Part shown: piece by piece, positions 14,426 to 28,891 of the stretch
How positions within the stretch are numbered: position 1 is the first letter of the stretch
Layout of the letters: each line of letters opens with the position of its first letter
Assembly (NCBI GenBank): GCA_032622095.1
Contig: CP136063.1
Coordinates: 272,671,426-272,735,425 of the forward strand
Length of the DNA stretch: 64,000 bases
Reading direction: 5' to 3'
Origin: Siphonodentalium dalli
Lineage: Eukaryota > Mollusca > Scaphopoda > Gadilida > Siphonodentaliidae
Notes under the pieces: generated by a model
The model's input: the letters and a program-made list of their open reading frames with translations, nothing else
What the model was told of the DNA's origin: nothing
Databases searched by the model: none
Translations under genes and position numbers: made by a program

Positions 14426-16746
14426 GGTATGTGAATGATCTTTATTTGTAACATACCATGATTAAGACTAACAATGGACGTACTTTGTTGGTTACATACC
14501 AGGAATAAGACAGGCAATGAACGCTCTTTATTTGTAACATACCATGAATAAGACTAGCAATGGACGTTCTTTGTTGGTTAAATACCAGGAATAAGACTAG
14601 CAATGAACGCTCTTTATTTGTAACATACCAGGAGTAAGACTAACAATGAACGCTCTTTATTGGTAACATACCAGGAGTAAGACTAACAATGGACGTTCTT
14701 TGTTGGTTACATACCAGGGATAAGACTAGCAATGAACGCTCTTTATTTGTAACATACCATGAATAAGACTAACAATGGACGTTCTTTGTTGGTTACATAC
14801 CAGGAATAAGAATAGCAATGAACGCTCTTTATTTGTAACATATCAGGAGTAAGACTAACAATGAACGCTCTTTATTTGTAACTTACCAAGAGTAAGACTA
14901 ACAATGGACGTTATTTGTTGTTTACATACCAGGGATAATACTAGCAATGAACGCTCTTTATTTGTAACATGCAATGAATAAGACTAACAATTGACGTTCT
15001 TTGTTGGTTACATACCAGAAATAAGACTAGCAATGAACGCTCTTTATTTTTAACATACCATGAATAAGACTAACAATGGACGTTCTTTGTTGGTTACATA
15101 CCAGGATTAAGACTAGCAATGAACGCTCTTTATTTCTAACATACAATGAGTAAGACTAACTATGAACGCGCTTTATTTGTAACTTACCAGGAATAAACCA
15201 ACAATGGACGTTCTTTGTTGGTTACATACCAGGAATAGATTAACAGTGGACGCTCTTTATTTGTAACATACCATGAATAAGACTAACAATGGACGTTCTT
15301 TGTTGGTTACATACCAGGAGTAAGACTATCAATGAGCGTTCTTTATTTGTAACATACAAGGAATAGACTAACAATGAACGCTCTTTATTAGTAACATACC
15401 AGGAATAAGACTAACAATGAGCGTTCGCTATTTGTAACATACCAGGAATAAGACTAACAATGAGCGTTCTTTATTTGTAACATACCATGACTAAGACTGA
15501 CAATGCACGGTATTTATTGGTAACATACAATGAGTAGACTTACAATGAACGCTCTTTATGTGTAACATACCAGGAATAAGACTAACAATGAACGATCTTT
15601 ATTTGTAACATACCATGAATATACTAACAAGGAACGCTCTTTATTTCTAACATACCATGACTAATACTAACAATGAACGGTCTTATTTTTAACATACAAT
15701 GAGTAAGACTAACATTGAACGCTCTGTATTTGTAACATACCAGGAATAAGACTAACAATGAACGCTCTTTATTTGTAACATACCATGAACAAGAATAACA
15801 ATGGACGATCTTTATTTGTAACATACCACGAATAGACTAACAATGAACGCTCTTCAATTGTAACATACCAGGAATAGACTAACAATGAACGCTCTTTATT
15901 TGTAACATACCAGGAATAGACTAACAATGAACGCTCTTTATTTGTAACATACCAGGGATAGACCAACAATTAACGCTCTTTATTTGTAATATACCATGAG
16001 TAGACTAACAATGAACGTTCTTTATTTGTAACATACCATGAATAAACTAACAATGAACGTTCTTTATTTGTAACATACCAGGAATAAGACAAACAATGAA
16101 CGCTCTTTATTTGTAACATACCAGGAATAGTCTTACAATGAACGCTCTTTATTTGTAACATAACATGAATAGACTAGCAATGAACGCTCTTTATTAGTAA
16201 CATACCAGGAATATAATAACAATGAATGCTCTTTATTTGTAACATACCAGGAATAGACTTACAATGAACGCTCTTTATTTGGAACATACCATGAATAGAC
16301 TAAAAATGAACGTTCTTTATTTGTAACATACCAGGAATAGAGTAACAATGAACGCTCTTTATTTGTAACATACCAGGAATAGACTAACAATGAACGCTCT
16401 TTATTTGTAACTTACCAGGAATAGACTAACAATGAACGTTCTTTATTTGTAACATACCAGGAATAGACCAACAATGAGCGTTCTTTATTTGTAGCATATT
16501 AGGAGTAAGACTAACAATGAAAGTTCTTTATTTTTAACATACAATGAGTAAGACTAACAATGCACGCTCTATATTTGTAACATACCAGGCATAAGACTAA
16601 CAATGAACGATCTTTATTTGTAACATACCATGAATATATTAACAATGAACGCTTTTTATGTGTATCATACCAGGAATAAGACTAACAATGAACGCTCTTT
16701 ATTTGTAACATACCATGAATAAGAATAACAATGGACGCTCATTATT
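14426..16746 (-). repeat. Short HOR unit U5 (2,321 bp)
   Basis: Dimer domain to about 15,330, then the TAATATACC cassette near 15,987 and the GTAGCATATTAGGAGTAAG transition near 16,491. It ends with the GTGTATC and AAGAATAAC monomers before the next landmark. It lacks the GGAGGTGAC marker and the long 42-bp run of full units. Confidence 0.85.
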
Positions 16747-19700
16747 GGTATGTGAATGATCTTTATTTGTAACATACCATGATTAAGACTAACAATGGAC
16801 GTACTTTGTTGGTTACATACCAGGAATAAGACAGGCAATGAACGCTCTTTATTTGTAACATACCATGAATAAGACTAGCAATGGCCTTTCGTTGTTGGTT
16901 AAATACCAGGAATAAGACTAGCAATGAACGCTCTTTATTTGTAACATACCAGGAGTAAGACTAACAATGAACGCTCTTTATTGGTAACATACCAGGAGTA
17001 AGACTAACAATGGACGTTCTTTGTTGGTTACATACCAGGGATAAGACTAGCAATGAACGCTCTTTATTTGTAACATACCATGAATAAGACTAACAATGGA
17101 CGTTCTTTGTTGGTTACATACCAGGAATAAGACTAGCAATGAACGCTCTTTATTTGTAACATATCAGGAGTAAGACTAACAATGAACGCTCTTTATTTGT
17201 AACTTACCAAGAGTAAGACTAACAATGGACGTTATTTGTTGTTTACATACCAGGGATAAGACTAGCAATGAACGCTCTTTATTTGTAACATGCAATGAAT
17301 AAGACTAACAATTGACGTTCTTTGTTGGTTACATACCAGAAATAAGACTAGCAATGAACGCTCTTTATTTTTAACATACCATGAATAAGACTAACAATGG
17401 ACGTTCTTTGTTGGTTACATACCAGGATTAAGACTAGCAATGAACGCTCTTTATTTCTAACATACAATGAGTAAGACTAACTATGAACGCGCTTTATTTG
17501 TAACATACCAGGAATAAACCAACAATGGACGTTCTTTGTTGGTTACATACCAGGAATAGATTAACAGTGGACGCTCTTTATTTGTAACATACCATGAATA
17601 AGACTAACAATGGACGTTCTTTGTTGGTTACATACCAGGAGTAAGACTATCAATGAGCGTTCTTTATTTGTAACATACAAGGAATAGACTAACAATGAAC
17701 GCTCTTTATTAGTAACATACCAGGAATAAGACTAACAATGAGCGTTCGCTATTTGTAACATACCAGGAATAAGACTAACAATGAGCGTTCTTTATTTGTA
17801 ACATACCATGACTAAGACTGACAATGCACGGTATTTATTGGTAACATACAATGAGTAGACTTACAATGAACGCTCTTTATGTGTAACATACCAGGAATAA
17901 GACTAACAATGAACGATCTTTATTTGTAACATACCATGAATATACTAACAAGGAACGCTCTTTATTTCTAACATACCATGACTAATACTAACAATGAACG
18001 GTCTTATTTTTAACATACAATGAGTAAGACTAACATTGAACGCTCTGTATTTGTAACATACCAGGCATAAGACTAACAATGAACGATCTTTATTTGTAAC
18101 ATACCATGAATATACTAACAATGAACGCTTGTTATGTGTATCATACCAGGAATAAGACTAACAATGAACGCTCTTTATTTGTAACATACCATGAACAAGA
18201 ATAATAATGGACGGTCTTTATTTGTAACATACCACGAATAGACTAACAATGAACGCTCTTCAATTGTAACATACCAGGAATAGACTAACAATGAACGCTC
18301 TTTATTTGTAACATACCAGGAATAGACTAACAATGAACGCTCTTTATTTGTAACATACCAGGGATAGACCAACAATTAACGCTCTTTATTTGTAAAATAC
18401 CATGAATATACTAACAAGGAACGCTCTTTGTTTGTAACATACAAGGAGTAAGACTAACAATGAACGCTCTTTATTTGTAACATACCAGGCATAGACTAAA
18501 TAACAATGAGCGTTATTTATTTGTAACAAACCAGGAATAGACTAACAATGAACGCTCTTTATTTTTAACATACAATGTGTAAGACTAACAATGAACGCTC
18601 TTTATTTGTAACATACCAGGAATAAGACTAACAATGAACGATCTTTATTTGTAACATACCATGAATATACTAACAATGAACGCTCTTTATTCGTAACATA
18701 CCAGGAATAAGACTAACAATGAATGATCTTTATTGGTAACATACCAGGAATAGACTAACAATGAACGCTCATTATTGGTTATTTACCAGGAGGTGACTAA
18801 CAGTGAACGCTCTTTATTTGTAACATACCATGAATAAGACTAACAATGGACGTTCTTTGTTGGTTACATACCAGGAATAGACTAACAATGGGCATTCTAT
18901 ATTGGTAACATACCAGGAGTAAGACTAACAATGAACGCTCTTTATTTATAACATACCAGGAATAGACTAACAATGAGCGTTCTTCATTTGTAACATACCA
19001 GGAGTAAGACTAACAATGAACGCTCTTTATTTTTAACATACCAGGAATAGACTATATAGCAATGAGCGTTCTTTATTTGTAACATACTAGGAATAGACTA
19101 ACAATGAACGCTCTTTATTTGTAACATACCAGGAATAGACTAACAATGAACGTTCTTTATTTGTAACATACCTGGAATAAGACTAACAATGGACGTTCTT
19201 TATTTGTAACATACCAGGAATAGACTAACAATGAGCGTTCTTTATTTGTGACATACCAGGAATAAGACTAGCAATGAGCGTTCTGTATTTGTAACATACC
19301 AGGAATAGACTAGCAATGAACGCTCTTTATTTGTAACATACCAGGAATAGACTAAAAATGGACGTTCTTTATTTGTAACATACCAGGAATAATACTAACA
19401 ATGATCGTTCTTTATTTGTAACATACCATGAATATACTAGCAATGAGCGTTCTTTATTTGTAACATACCAGGAATAGACTAACAATGAACGCTCTTTATT
19501 TGTAACATACCAGGAATAGACTAACAATGAGCGTTCTTTATTTGTAACATACCAGGAATAGACTAACAATGAACGCTCTTTATTTGTAACATACCAGGAA
19601 TAGACTAACAATGAGCATTCTGTGTTGGTTACATACCACGAATAAGACGAGCAATGAACGCACTTTATTTGTAACATACCAGGAATAGATTAGCAATGAA

Positions 19701-19838
19701 CGCTCTTTATTTGTAACATACCAGGAATAGACTAACAATGAACGCTCTGTATTTGTAACATACCAGGAATAGATAAACAATTAACGCTCTTTATTTGTAA
19801 CATACCAGGAATAAGACTAACAATGAACGCTCATTATT
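16747..19838 (-). repeat. Deleted full HOR unit U6 (3,092 bp)
   Basis: Begins with the dimer domain (to about 17,651), including a unique CCTTTCGTTGTTGG variant near 16,885. Relative to U7 it lacks 212 bp near 18,670-18,690 and 548 bp near 19,392, and it carries one extra 42-bp monomer near 19,270. Both losses are close to whole numbers of monomers (5 and 13). Confidence 0.83.
19369..19677 (-). repeat. Shortened 42-bp run, 102-codon open frame (U6)
   Basis: The 548-bp deletion in U6 removed the middle of the run and joined it to a monomer whose frame ends in LVLFLVCYK. The same 102-codon product appears at 38,301-38,609 in the duplicated copy. Confidence 0.7.
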
Positions 19839-22800
19839 GGTATGTGAATGATCTTTATTTGTAACATACCATGATTAAGACTAACAATGGACGTACTTTG
19901 TTGGTTACATACCAGGAATAAGACAGGCAATGAACGCTCTTTATTTGTAACATACCATGAATAAGACTAGCAATGGACGTTCTTTGTTGGTTAAATACCA
20001 GGAATAAGACTAGCAATGAACGCTCTTTATTTGTAACATACCAGGAGTAAGACTAACAATGAACGCTCTTTATTGGTAACATACCAGGAGTAAGACTAAC
20101 AATGGACGTTCTTTGTTGGTTACATACCAGGGATAAGACTAGCAATGAACGCTCTTTATTTGTAACATACCATGAATAAGACTAACAATGGACGTTCTTT
20201 GTTGGTTACATACCAGGAATAAGACTAGCAATGAACGCTCTTTATTTGTAACATATCAGGAGTAAGACTAACAATGAACGCTCTTTATTTGTAACTTACC
20301 AAGAGTAAGACTAACAATGGACGTTATTTGTTGTTTACATACCAGGGATAAGACTAGCAATGAACGCTCTTTATTTGTAACATGCAATGAATAAGACTAA
20401 CAATTGACGTTCTTTGTTGGTTACATACCAGAATAAAGACTAGCAATGAACGCTCTTTATTTTTAACATACCATGAATAAGACTAACAATGGACGTTCTT
20501 TGTTGGTTACATACCAGGATTAAGACTAGCAATGAACGCTCTTTATTTCTAACATACAATGAGTAAGACTAACTATGAACGCGCTTTATTTGTAACTTAC
20601 CAGGAATAAACCAACAATGGACGTTCTTTGTTGGTTACATACCAGGAATAGATTAACAGTGGACGCTCTTTATTTGTAACATACCATGAATAAGACTAAC
20701 AATGGACGTTCTTTGTTGGTTACATACCAGGAGTAAGACTATCAATGAGCGTTCTTTATTTGTAACATACAAGGAATAGACTAACAATGAACGCTCTTTA
20801 TTAGTAACATACCAGGAATAAGACTAACAATGAGCGTTCGCTATTTGTAACATACCAGGAATAAGACTAACAATGAGCGTTCTTTATTTGTAACATACCA
20901 TGACTAAGACTGACAATGCACGGTATTTATTGGTAACATACAATGAGTAGACTTACAATGAACGCTCTTTATGTGTAACATACCAGGAATAAGACTAACA
21001 ATGAACGATCTTTATTTGTAACATACCATGAATATACTAACAAGGAACGCTCTTTATTTCTAACATACCATGACTAATACTAACAATGAACGGTCTTATT
21101 TTTAACATACAATGAGTAAGACTAACATTGAACGCTCTGTATTTGTAACATACCAGGCATAAGACTAACAATGAACGATCTTTATTTGTAACATACCATG
21201 AATATACTAACAATGAACGCTTGTTATGTGTATCATACCAGGAATAAGACTAACAATGAACGCTCTTTATTTGTAACATACCATGAACAAGAATAACAAT
21301 GGACGGTCTTTATTTGTAACATACCACGAATAGACTAACAATGAACGCTCTTCAATTGTAACATACCAGGAATAGACTAACAATGAACGCTCTTTATTTG
21401 TAACATACCAGGAATAGACTAACAATGAACGCTCTTTATTTGTAACATACCAGGGATAGACCAACAATTAACGCTCTTTATTTGTAAAATACCATGAATA
21501 TACTAACAAGGAACGCTCTTTGTTTGTAACATACAAGGAGTAAGACTAACAATGAACGCTCTTTATTTGTAACATACCAGGAATAGACTAAATAACAATG
21601 AGCGTTATTTATTTGTAACAAACCAGGAATAGACTAACAATGAACGCTCTTTATTTTTAACATACAATGTGTAAGACTAACAATGAACGCTCTTTATTTG
21701 TAACATACCAGGAATAAGACTAACAATGAACGATCTTTATTTGTAACATACCATGAATATACTAACAAGGAACGCTCTTTATTTGTAACATACAATGACC
21801 AAGACTAACAATGAACGGTCTTTATTGGTAACAAACAATACATAGACTAACAATGAACGCTCTTTATGTGTAACATACCAGGAATAAGACTACCAATGGA
21901 CGTTCTTTGTTGGTTACATACCAGGAATAGACTAACAATAAACGCTCTTTGTTTGTAACATACCAGGAATAGACTAACAATGAACGCTCTTTATTCGTAA
22001 CATACCAGGAATAAGACTAACAATGAATGATCTTTATTGGTAACATACCAGGAATAGACTAACAATGAACGCTCATTATTGGTTATTTACCAGGAGGTGA
22101 CTAACAGTGAACGCTCTTTATTTGTAACATACCATGAATAAGACTAACAATGGACGTTCTTTGTTGGTTACATACCAGGAATAGACTAACAATGGGCATT
22201 CTATATTGGTAACATACCAGGAGTAAGACTAACAATGAACGCTCTTTATTTATAACATACCAGGAATAGACTAACAATGAGCGTTCTTCATTTGTAACAT
22301 ACCAGGAGTAAGACTAACAATGAACGCTCTTTATTTTTAACATACCAGGAATAGACTATATAGCAATGAGCGTTCTTTATTTGTAACATACTAGGAATAG
22401 ACTAACAATGAACGCTCTTTATTTGTAACATACCAGGAATAGACTAACAATGAACGTTCTTTATTTGTAACATACCTGGAATAAGACTAACAATGGACGT
22501 TCTTTATTTGTAACATACCAGGAATAGACTAACAATGAGCGTTCTTTATTTGTGACATACCAGGAATAAGACTAGCAATGAACGCTCTTTATTTGTAACA
22601 TACCAGGAATAGACTAAAAATGGACGTTCTTTATTTGTAACATACCAGGAATAAGACTAACAATGGACGTTCTTTATTTGTAATTTAACAGGAATAAACA
22701 AACAATGAGCGTTCTTTATTTGTAACATACCAGGAATAAGACTAGCAATGAACGTTCTTTATTTGTAACATACCAGGAATAGACTAGCAATGAACGCTCT

Positions 22801-23648
22801 TTATTTGTAACATACCAGGAATAGACTAACAATGGACGTTCTTTATTTGTAACATACCAGGAATAGACTAACAATGAGCGTTCTTTATTTGTAACATACC
22901 AGGAATAAGACCAACAATGGACGTTCTTTATTTGTAACATATCAGGAATAGACTATCAATGGACACTCTTTATTTGTAACGTACCAGGAATAGACTAGCA
23001 ATGAACGCTCTTTGTTTGTAACATACCATGAATAGACTAGCAATGAACGCTTTTTATTTGTTACATACAAGTAATAGACTAAAAATGAGCGTTCGTTATT
23101 TGTAACATACCATGAATAGACTAACAACGAACGCTCTTTATTTGTAACATACCAGGAATAGACTAGCAATGAACGCTCTTTATTTGTAACATACCAGGAA
23201 TATACTAACAATGATCGTTCTTTATTTGTAACATACCATGAATATACTAGCAATGAGCGTTCTTTATTTGTAACATACCAGGAATAGACTAACAATGAAC
23301 GCTCTTTATTTGTAACATACCAGGAATAGACTAACAATGAGCGTTCTTTATTTGTAACATACCAGGAATAGACTAACAATGAACGCTCTTTATTTGTAAC
23401 ATACCAGGAATAGACTAACAATGAGCATTCTGTGTTGGTTACATACCACGAATAAGACGAGCAATGAACGCACTTTATTTGTAACATACCAGGAATAGAT
23501 TAGCAATGAACGCTCTTTATTTGTAACATACCAGGAATAGACTAACAATGAACGCTCTGTATTTGTAACATACCAGGAATAGATAAACAATTAACGCTCT
23601 TTATTTGTAACATACCAGGAATAAGACTAACAATGAACGCTCATTATT
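19839..23648 (-). repeat. Full HOR unit U7 (3,810 bp)
   Basis: Dimer domain to about 20,743, marker GGAGGTGAC near 22,093, 42-bp run from about 22.4 kb. It has both the extra GTTCGCTATTTG monomer and the TTCTTCATTTG pair, and lacks one 42-bp monomer near 22,580. That predicts 3,767 + 85 - 42 = 3,810 bp, as observed. Confidence 0.85.
22942..23487 (-). repeat. Uninterrupted 42-bp run, 181-codon open frame (U7)
   Basis: Same peptide as the runs at 7,003 and 13,719. Copied to 41,874-42,419 by the 18.9-kb duplication. Confidence 0.7.
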
Positions 23649-25958
23649 GGTATGTGAATGATCTTTATTTGTAACATACCATGATTAAGACTAACAATGG
23701 ACGTACTTTGTTGGTTACATACCAGGAATAAGACAGGCAATGAACGCTCTTTATTTGTAACATACCATGAATAAGACTAGCAATGGACGTTCTTTGTTGG
23801 TTAAATACCAGGAATAAGACTAGCAATGAACGCTCTTTATTTGTAACATACCAGGAGTAAGACTAACAATGAACGCTCTTTATTGGTAACATACCAGGAG
23901 TAAGACTAACAATGGACGTTCTTTGTTGGTTACATACCAGGGATAAGACTAGCAATGAACGCTCTTTATTTGTAACATACCATGAATAAGACTAACAATG
24001 GACGTTCTTTGTTGGTTACATACCAGGAATAAGACTAGCAATGAACGCTCTTTATTTGTAACATATCAGGAGTAAGACTAACAATGAACGCTCTTTATTT
24101 GTAACTTACGAGTAAGACTAACAATGGACGTTATTTGTTGTTTACATACCAGGGATAAGACTAGCAATGAACGCTCTTTATTTGTAACATGCAATGAATA
24201 AGACTAACAATTGACGTTCTTTGTTGGTTACATACCAGAAATAAGACTAGCAATGAACGCTCTTTATTTTTAACATACCATGAATAAGACTAACAATGGA
24301 CGTTCTTTGTTGGTTACATACCAGGATTAAGACTAGCAATGAACGCTCTTTATTTCTAACATACAATGAGTAAGACTAACTATGAACGCGCTTTATTTGT
24401 AACTTACCAGGAATAAACCAACAATGGACGTTCTTTGTTGGTTACATACCAGGAATAGATTAACAGTGGACGCTCTTTATTTGTAACATACCATGAATAA
24501 GACTAACAATGGACGTTCTTTGTTGGTTACATACCAGGAGTAAGACTACCAATGAGCGTTCTTTATTTGTAACATACAAGGAATAGACTAACAATGAACG
24601 CTCTTTATTAGTAACATACCAGGAATAAGACTAACAATGAGCGTTCGCTATTTGTAACATACCAGGAATAAGACTAACAATGAGCGTTCTTTATTTGTAA
24701 CATACCATGACTAAGACTGACAATGCACGGTATTTATTGGTAACATACAATGAGTAGACTTACAATGAACGCTCTTTATGTGTAACATACCAGGAATAAG
24801 ACTAACAATGAACGATCTTTATTTGTAACATACCATGAATATACTAACAAGGAACGCTCTTTATTTCTAACATACCATGACTAATACTAACAATGAACGG
24901 TCTTATTTTTAACATACAATGAGTAAGACTAACATTGAACGCTCTGTATTTGTAACATACCAGGAATAAGACTAACTGATTTATTTGTAACATACCATGA
25001 ACAAGAATAACAATGGACGATCTTTATTTGTAACATACCACGAATAGACTAACAATGAACGCTCTTCAATTGTAACATACCAGGAATAGACTAACAATGA
25101 ACGCTCTTTATTTGTAACATACCAGGAATAGACTAACAATGAACGCTCTTTATTTGTAACATACCAGGGATAGACCAACAATTAACGCTCTTTATTTGTA
25201 ATATACCATGAGTAGACTAACAATGAACGTTCTTTATTTGTAACATACCATGAATAAACTAACAATGAACGTTCTTTATTTGTAACATACCAGGAATAAG
25301 ACAAACAATGAACGCTCTTTATTTGTAACATACCAGGAATAGTCTTACAATGAACGCTCTTTATTTGTAACATAACATGAATAGACTAGCAATGAACGCT
25401 CTTTATTAGTAACATACCAGGAATATAATAACAATGAATGCTCTTTATTTGTAACAAACCAGGAATAGACTTACAATGAACGCTCTTTATTTGGAACATA
25501 CCATGAATAGACTAAAAATGAACGTTCTTTATTTGTAACATACCAGGAATAGAGTAACAATGAACGCTCTTTATTTGTAACATACCAGGAATAGACTAAC
25601 AATGAACGCTCTTTATTTGTAACTTACCAGGAATAGACTAACAATGAACGTTCTTTATTTGTAACATACCAGGAATAGACCAACAATGAGCGTTCTTTAT
25701 TTGTAGCATATTAGGAGTAAGACTAACAATGAAAGTTCTTTATTTTTAACATACAATGAGTAAGACTAACAATGCACGCTCTATATTTGTAACATACCAG
25801 GCATAAGACTAACAATGAACGATCTTTATTTGTAACATACCATGAATATATTAACAATGAACGCTTTTTATGTGTATCATACCAGGAATAAGACTAACAA
25901 TGAACGCTCTTTATTTGTAACATACCATGAATAAGAATAACAATGGACGCTCATTATT
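23649..25958 (-). repeat. Short HOR unit U8 (2,310 bp)
   Basis: Short type with dimer domain to about 24,550. It differs from U5 by a 3-bp loss (AACTTACGAGTAAG near 24,105) and by a damaged monomer ACTAACTGATTTATTTG near 24,973, where the AATGAACGCTC core is lost. The TAATATACC cassette follows near 25,199. Confidence 0.84.
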
Positions 25959-28891
25959 GGTATGTGAATGATCTTTATTTGTAACATACCATGATTAAGA
26001 CTAACAATGGACGTACTTTGTTGGTTACATACCAGGAATAAGACAGGCAATGAACGCTCTTTATTTGTAACATACCATGAATAAGACTAGCAATGGCCTT
26101 TCGTTGTTGGTTAAATACCAGGAATAAGACTAGCAATGAACGCTCTTTATTTGTAACATACCAGGAGTAAGACTAACAATGAACGCTCTTTATTGGTAAC
26201 ATACCAGGAGTAAGACTAACAATGGACGTTCTTTGTTGGTTACATACCAGGGATAAGATTAGCAATGAACGCTCTTTATTTGTAACATACCATGAATAAG
26301 ACTAACAATGGACGTTCTTTGTTGGTTACATACCAGGAATAAGACTAGCAATGAACGCTCTTTATTTGTAACATATCAGGAGTAAGACTAACAATGAACG
26401 CTCTTTATTTGTAACTTACCAAGAGTAAGACTAACAATGGACGTTATTTGTTGTTTACATACCAGGGATAAGACTAGCAATGAACGCTCTTTATTTGTAA
26501 CATGCAATGAATAAGACTAACAATTGACGTTCTTTGTTGGTTACATACCAGAAATAAGACTAGCAATGAACGCTCTTTATTTTTAACATACCATGAATAA
26601 GACTAACAATGGACGTTCTTTGTTGGTTACATACCAGGATTAAGACTAGCAATGAACGCTCTTTATTTCTAACATACAATGAGTAAGACTAACTATGAAC
26701 GCGCTTTATTTGTAACATACCAGGAATAAACCAACAATGGACGTTCTTTGTTGGTTACATACCAGGAATAGATTAACAGTGGACGCTCTTTATTTGTAAC
26801 ATACCATGAATAAGACTAACAATGGACGTTCTTTGTTGGTTACATACCAGGAGTAAGACTATCAATGAGCGTTCTTTATTTGTAACATACAAGGAATAGA
26901 CTAACAATGAACGCTCTTTATTAGTAACATACCAGGAATAAGACTAACAATGAGCGTTCGCTATTTGTAACATACCAGGAATAAGACTAACAATGAGCGT
27001 TCTTTATTTGTAACATACCATGACTAAGACTGACAATGCACGGTATTTATTGGTAACATACAATGAGTAGACTTACAATGCACGCTCTTTATGTGTAACA
27101 TACCAGGAATAAGACTAACAATGAACGATCTTTATTTGTAACATACCATGAATATACTAACAAGGAACGCTCTTTATTTCTAACATACCATGACTAATAC
27201 TAACAATGAACGGTCTTATTTTTAACATACAATGAGTAAGACTAACATTGAACGCTCTGTATTTGTAACATACCAGGCATAAGACTAACAATGAACGATC
27301 TTTATTTGTAACATACCATGAATATACTAACAATGAACGCTTGTTATGTGTATCATACCAGGAATAAGACTAACAATGAACGCTCTTTATTTGTAACATA
27401 CCATGAACAAGAATAATAATGGACGGTCTTTATTTGTAACATACCACGAATAGACTAACAATGAACGCTCTTCAATTGTAACATACCAGGAATAGACTAA
27501 CAATGAACGCTCTTTATTTGTAACATACCAGGAATAGACTAACAATGAACGCTCTTTATTTGTAACATACCAGGGATAGACCAACAATTAACGCTCTTTA
27601 TTTGTAAAATACCATGAATATACTAACAAGGAACGCTCTTTGTTTGTAACATACAAGGAGTAAGACTAACAATGAACGCTCTTTATTTGTAACATACCAG
27701 GCATAGACTAAATAACAATGAGCGTTATTTATTTGTAACAAACCAGGAATAGACTAACAATGAACGCTCTTTATTTTTAACATACAATGTGTAAGACTAA
27801 CAATGAACGCTCTTTATTTGTAACATACCAGGAATAAGACTAACAATGAACGATCTTTATTTGTAACATACCATGAATATACTAACAATGAACGCTCTTT
27901 ATTCGTAACATACCAGGAATAAGACTAACAATGAATGATCTTTATTGGTAACATACCAGGAATAGACTAACAATGAACGCTCATTATTGGTTATTTACCA
28001 GGAGGTGACTAACAGTGAACGCTCTTTATTTGTAACATACCATGAATAAGACTAACAATGGACGTTCTTTGTTGGTTACATACCAGGAATAGACTAACAA
28101 TGGGCATTCTATATTGGTAACATACCAGGAGTAAGACTAACAATGAACGCTCTTTATTTATAACATACCAGGAATAGACTAACAATGAGCGTTCTTCATT
28201 TGTAACATACCAGGAGTAAGACTAACAATGAACGCTCTTTATTTTTAACATACCAGGAATAGACTATATAGCAATGAGCGTTATTTATTTGTAACATACT
28301 AGGAATAGACTAACAATGAACGCTCTTTATTTGTAACATACCAGGAATAGACTAACAATGAACGTTCTTTATTTGTAACATACCTGGAATAAGACTAACA
28401 ATGGACGTTCTTTATTTGTAACATACCAGGAATAGACTAACAATGAGCGTTCTTTATTTGTGACATACCAGGAATAAGACTAGCAATGAGCGTTCTGTAT
28501 TTGTAACATACCAGGAATAGACTAGCAATGAACGCTCTTTATTTGTAACATACCAGGAATAGACTAAAAATGGACGTTCTTTATTTGTAACATACCAGGA
28601 ATAAGACTAACAATGGACGTTCTTTATTTGTAATTTACCAGGAATAAACAAACAATGAGCGTTCTTTATTTGTAACATACCAGGAATAAGACTAGCAATG
28701 AACGTTCTTCATTTGTAACATACCAGGAATAGACTAGCAATGAACGCTCTTTATTTGTAACATACCAGGAATAGACTAACAATGGACGTTCTTTATTTGT
28801 AACATACCAGGAATAGACTAACAATGAGCGTTCTTTATTTGTAACATACCAGGAATAAGACCAACAATGGACGTTCTTTATTTGTAACATA
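25959..28891 (-). repeat. HOR unit U9, truncated by the orientation switch
   Basis: Shares the CCTTTCGTTGTTGG variant and the 212-bp loss with U6 but not the 548-bp loss, so it is the sister of U6. Dimer domain to about 26,863. The 42-bp run is cut at the seven-T junction after TTTGTAACATAT. Confidence 0.84.

Larger units (their letters stand above)
9785..16500 (-). repeat. 6,716-bp tandem duplication within A1, copy 2
   Basis: Direct continuation of copy 1. At the join, GTAGCATATT (also seen before 16,501) is followed by AGGAATAGACTAGC (also seen from 3,069). The two flanks share AGGA, and the monomer register is kept, which fits unequal exchange between misaligned monomers. After 16,500 the array resumes as AGGAGTAAGAC, the ancestral continuation of the short unit. 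Confidence 0.9.
1..28891 (-). repeat. Array block A1, monomers in minus orientation
   Basis: All monomers read TTTGTAACATACC on the plus strand, so the frame that stays open in 42-bp runs lies on the minus strand. The block holds nine landmark-bounded HOR units (full, short, deleted or chimeric) and a 6,716-bp tandem duplication. It ends in the normal monomer sequence TTTGTAACATAT, where the array flips orientation. Confidence 0.95.
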
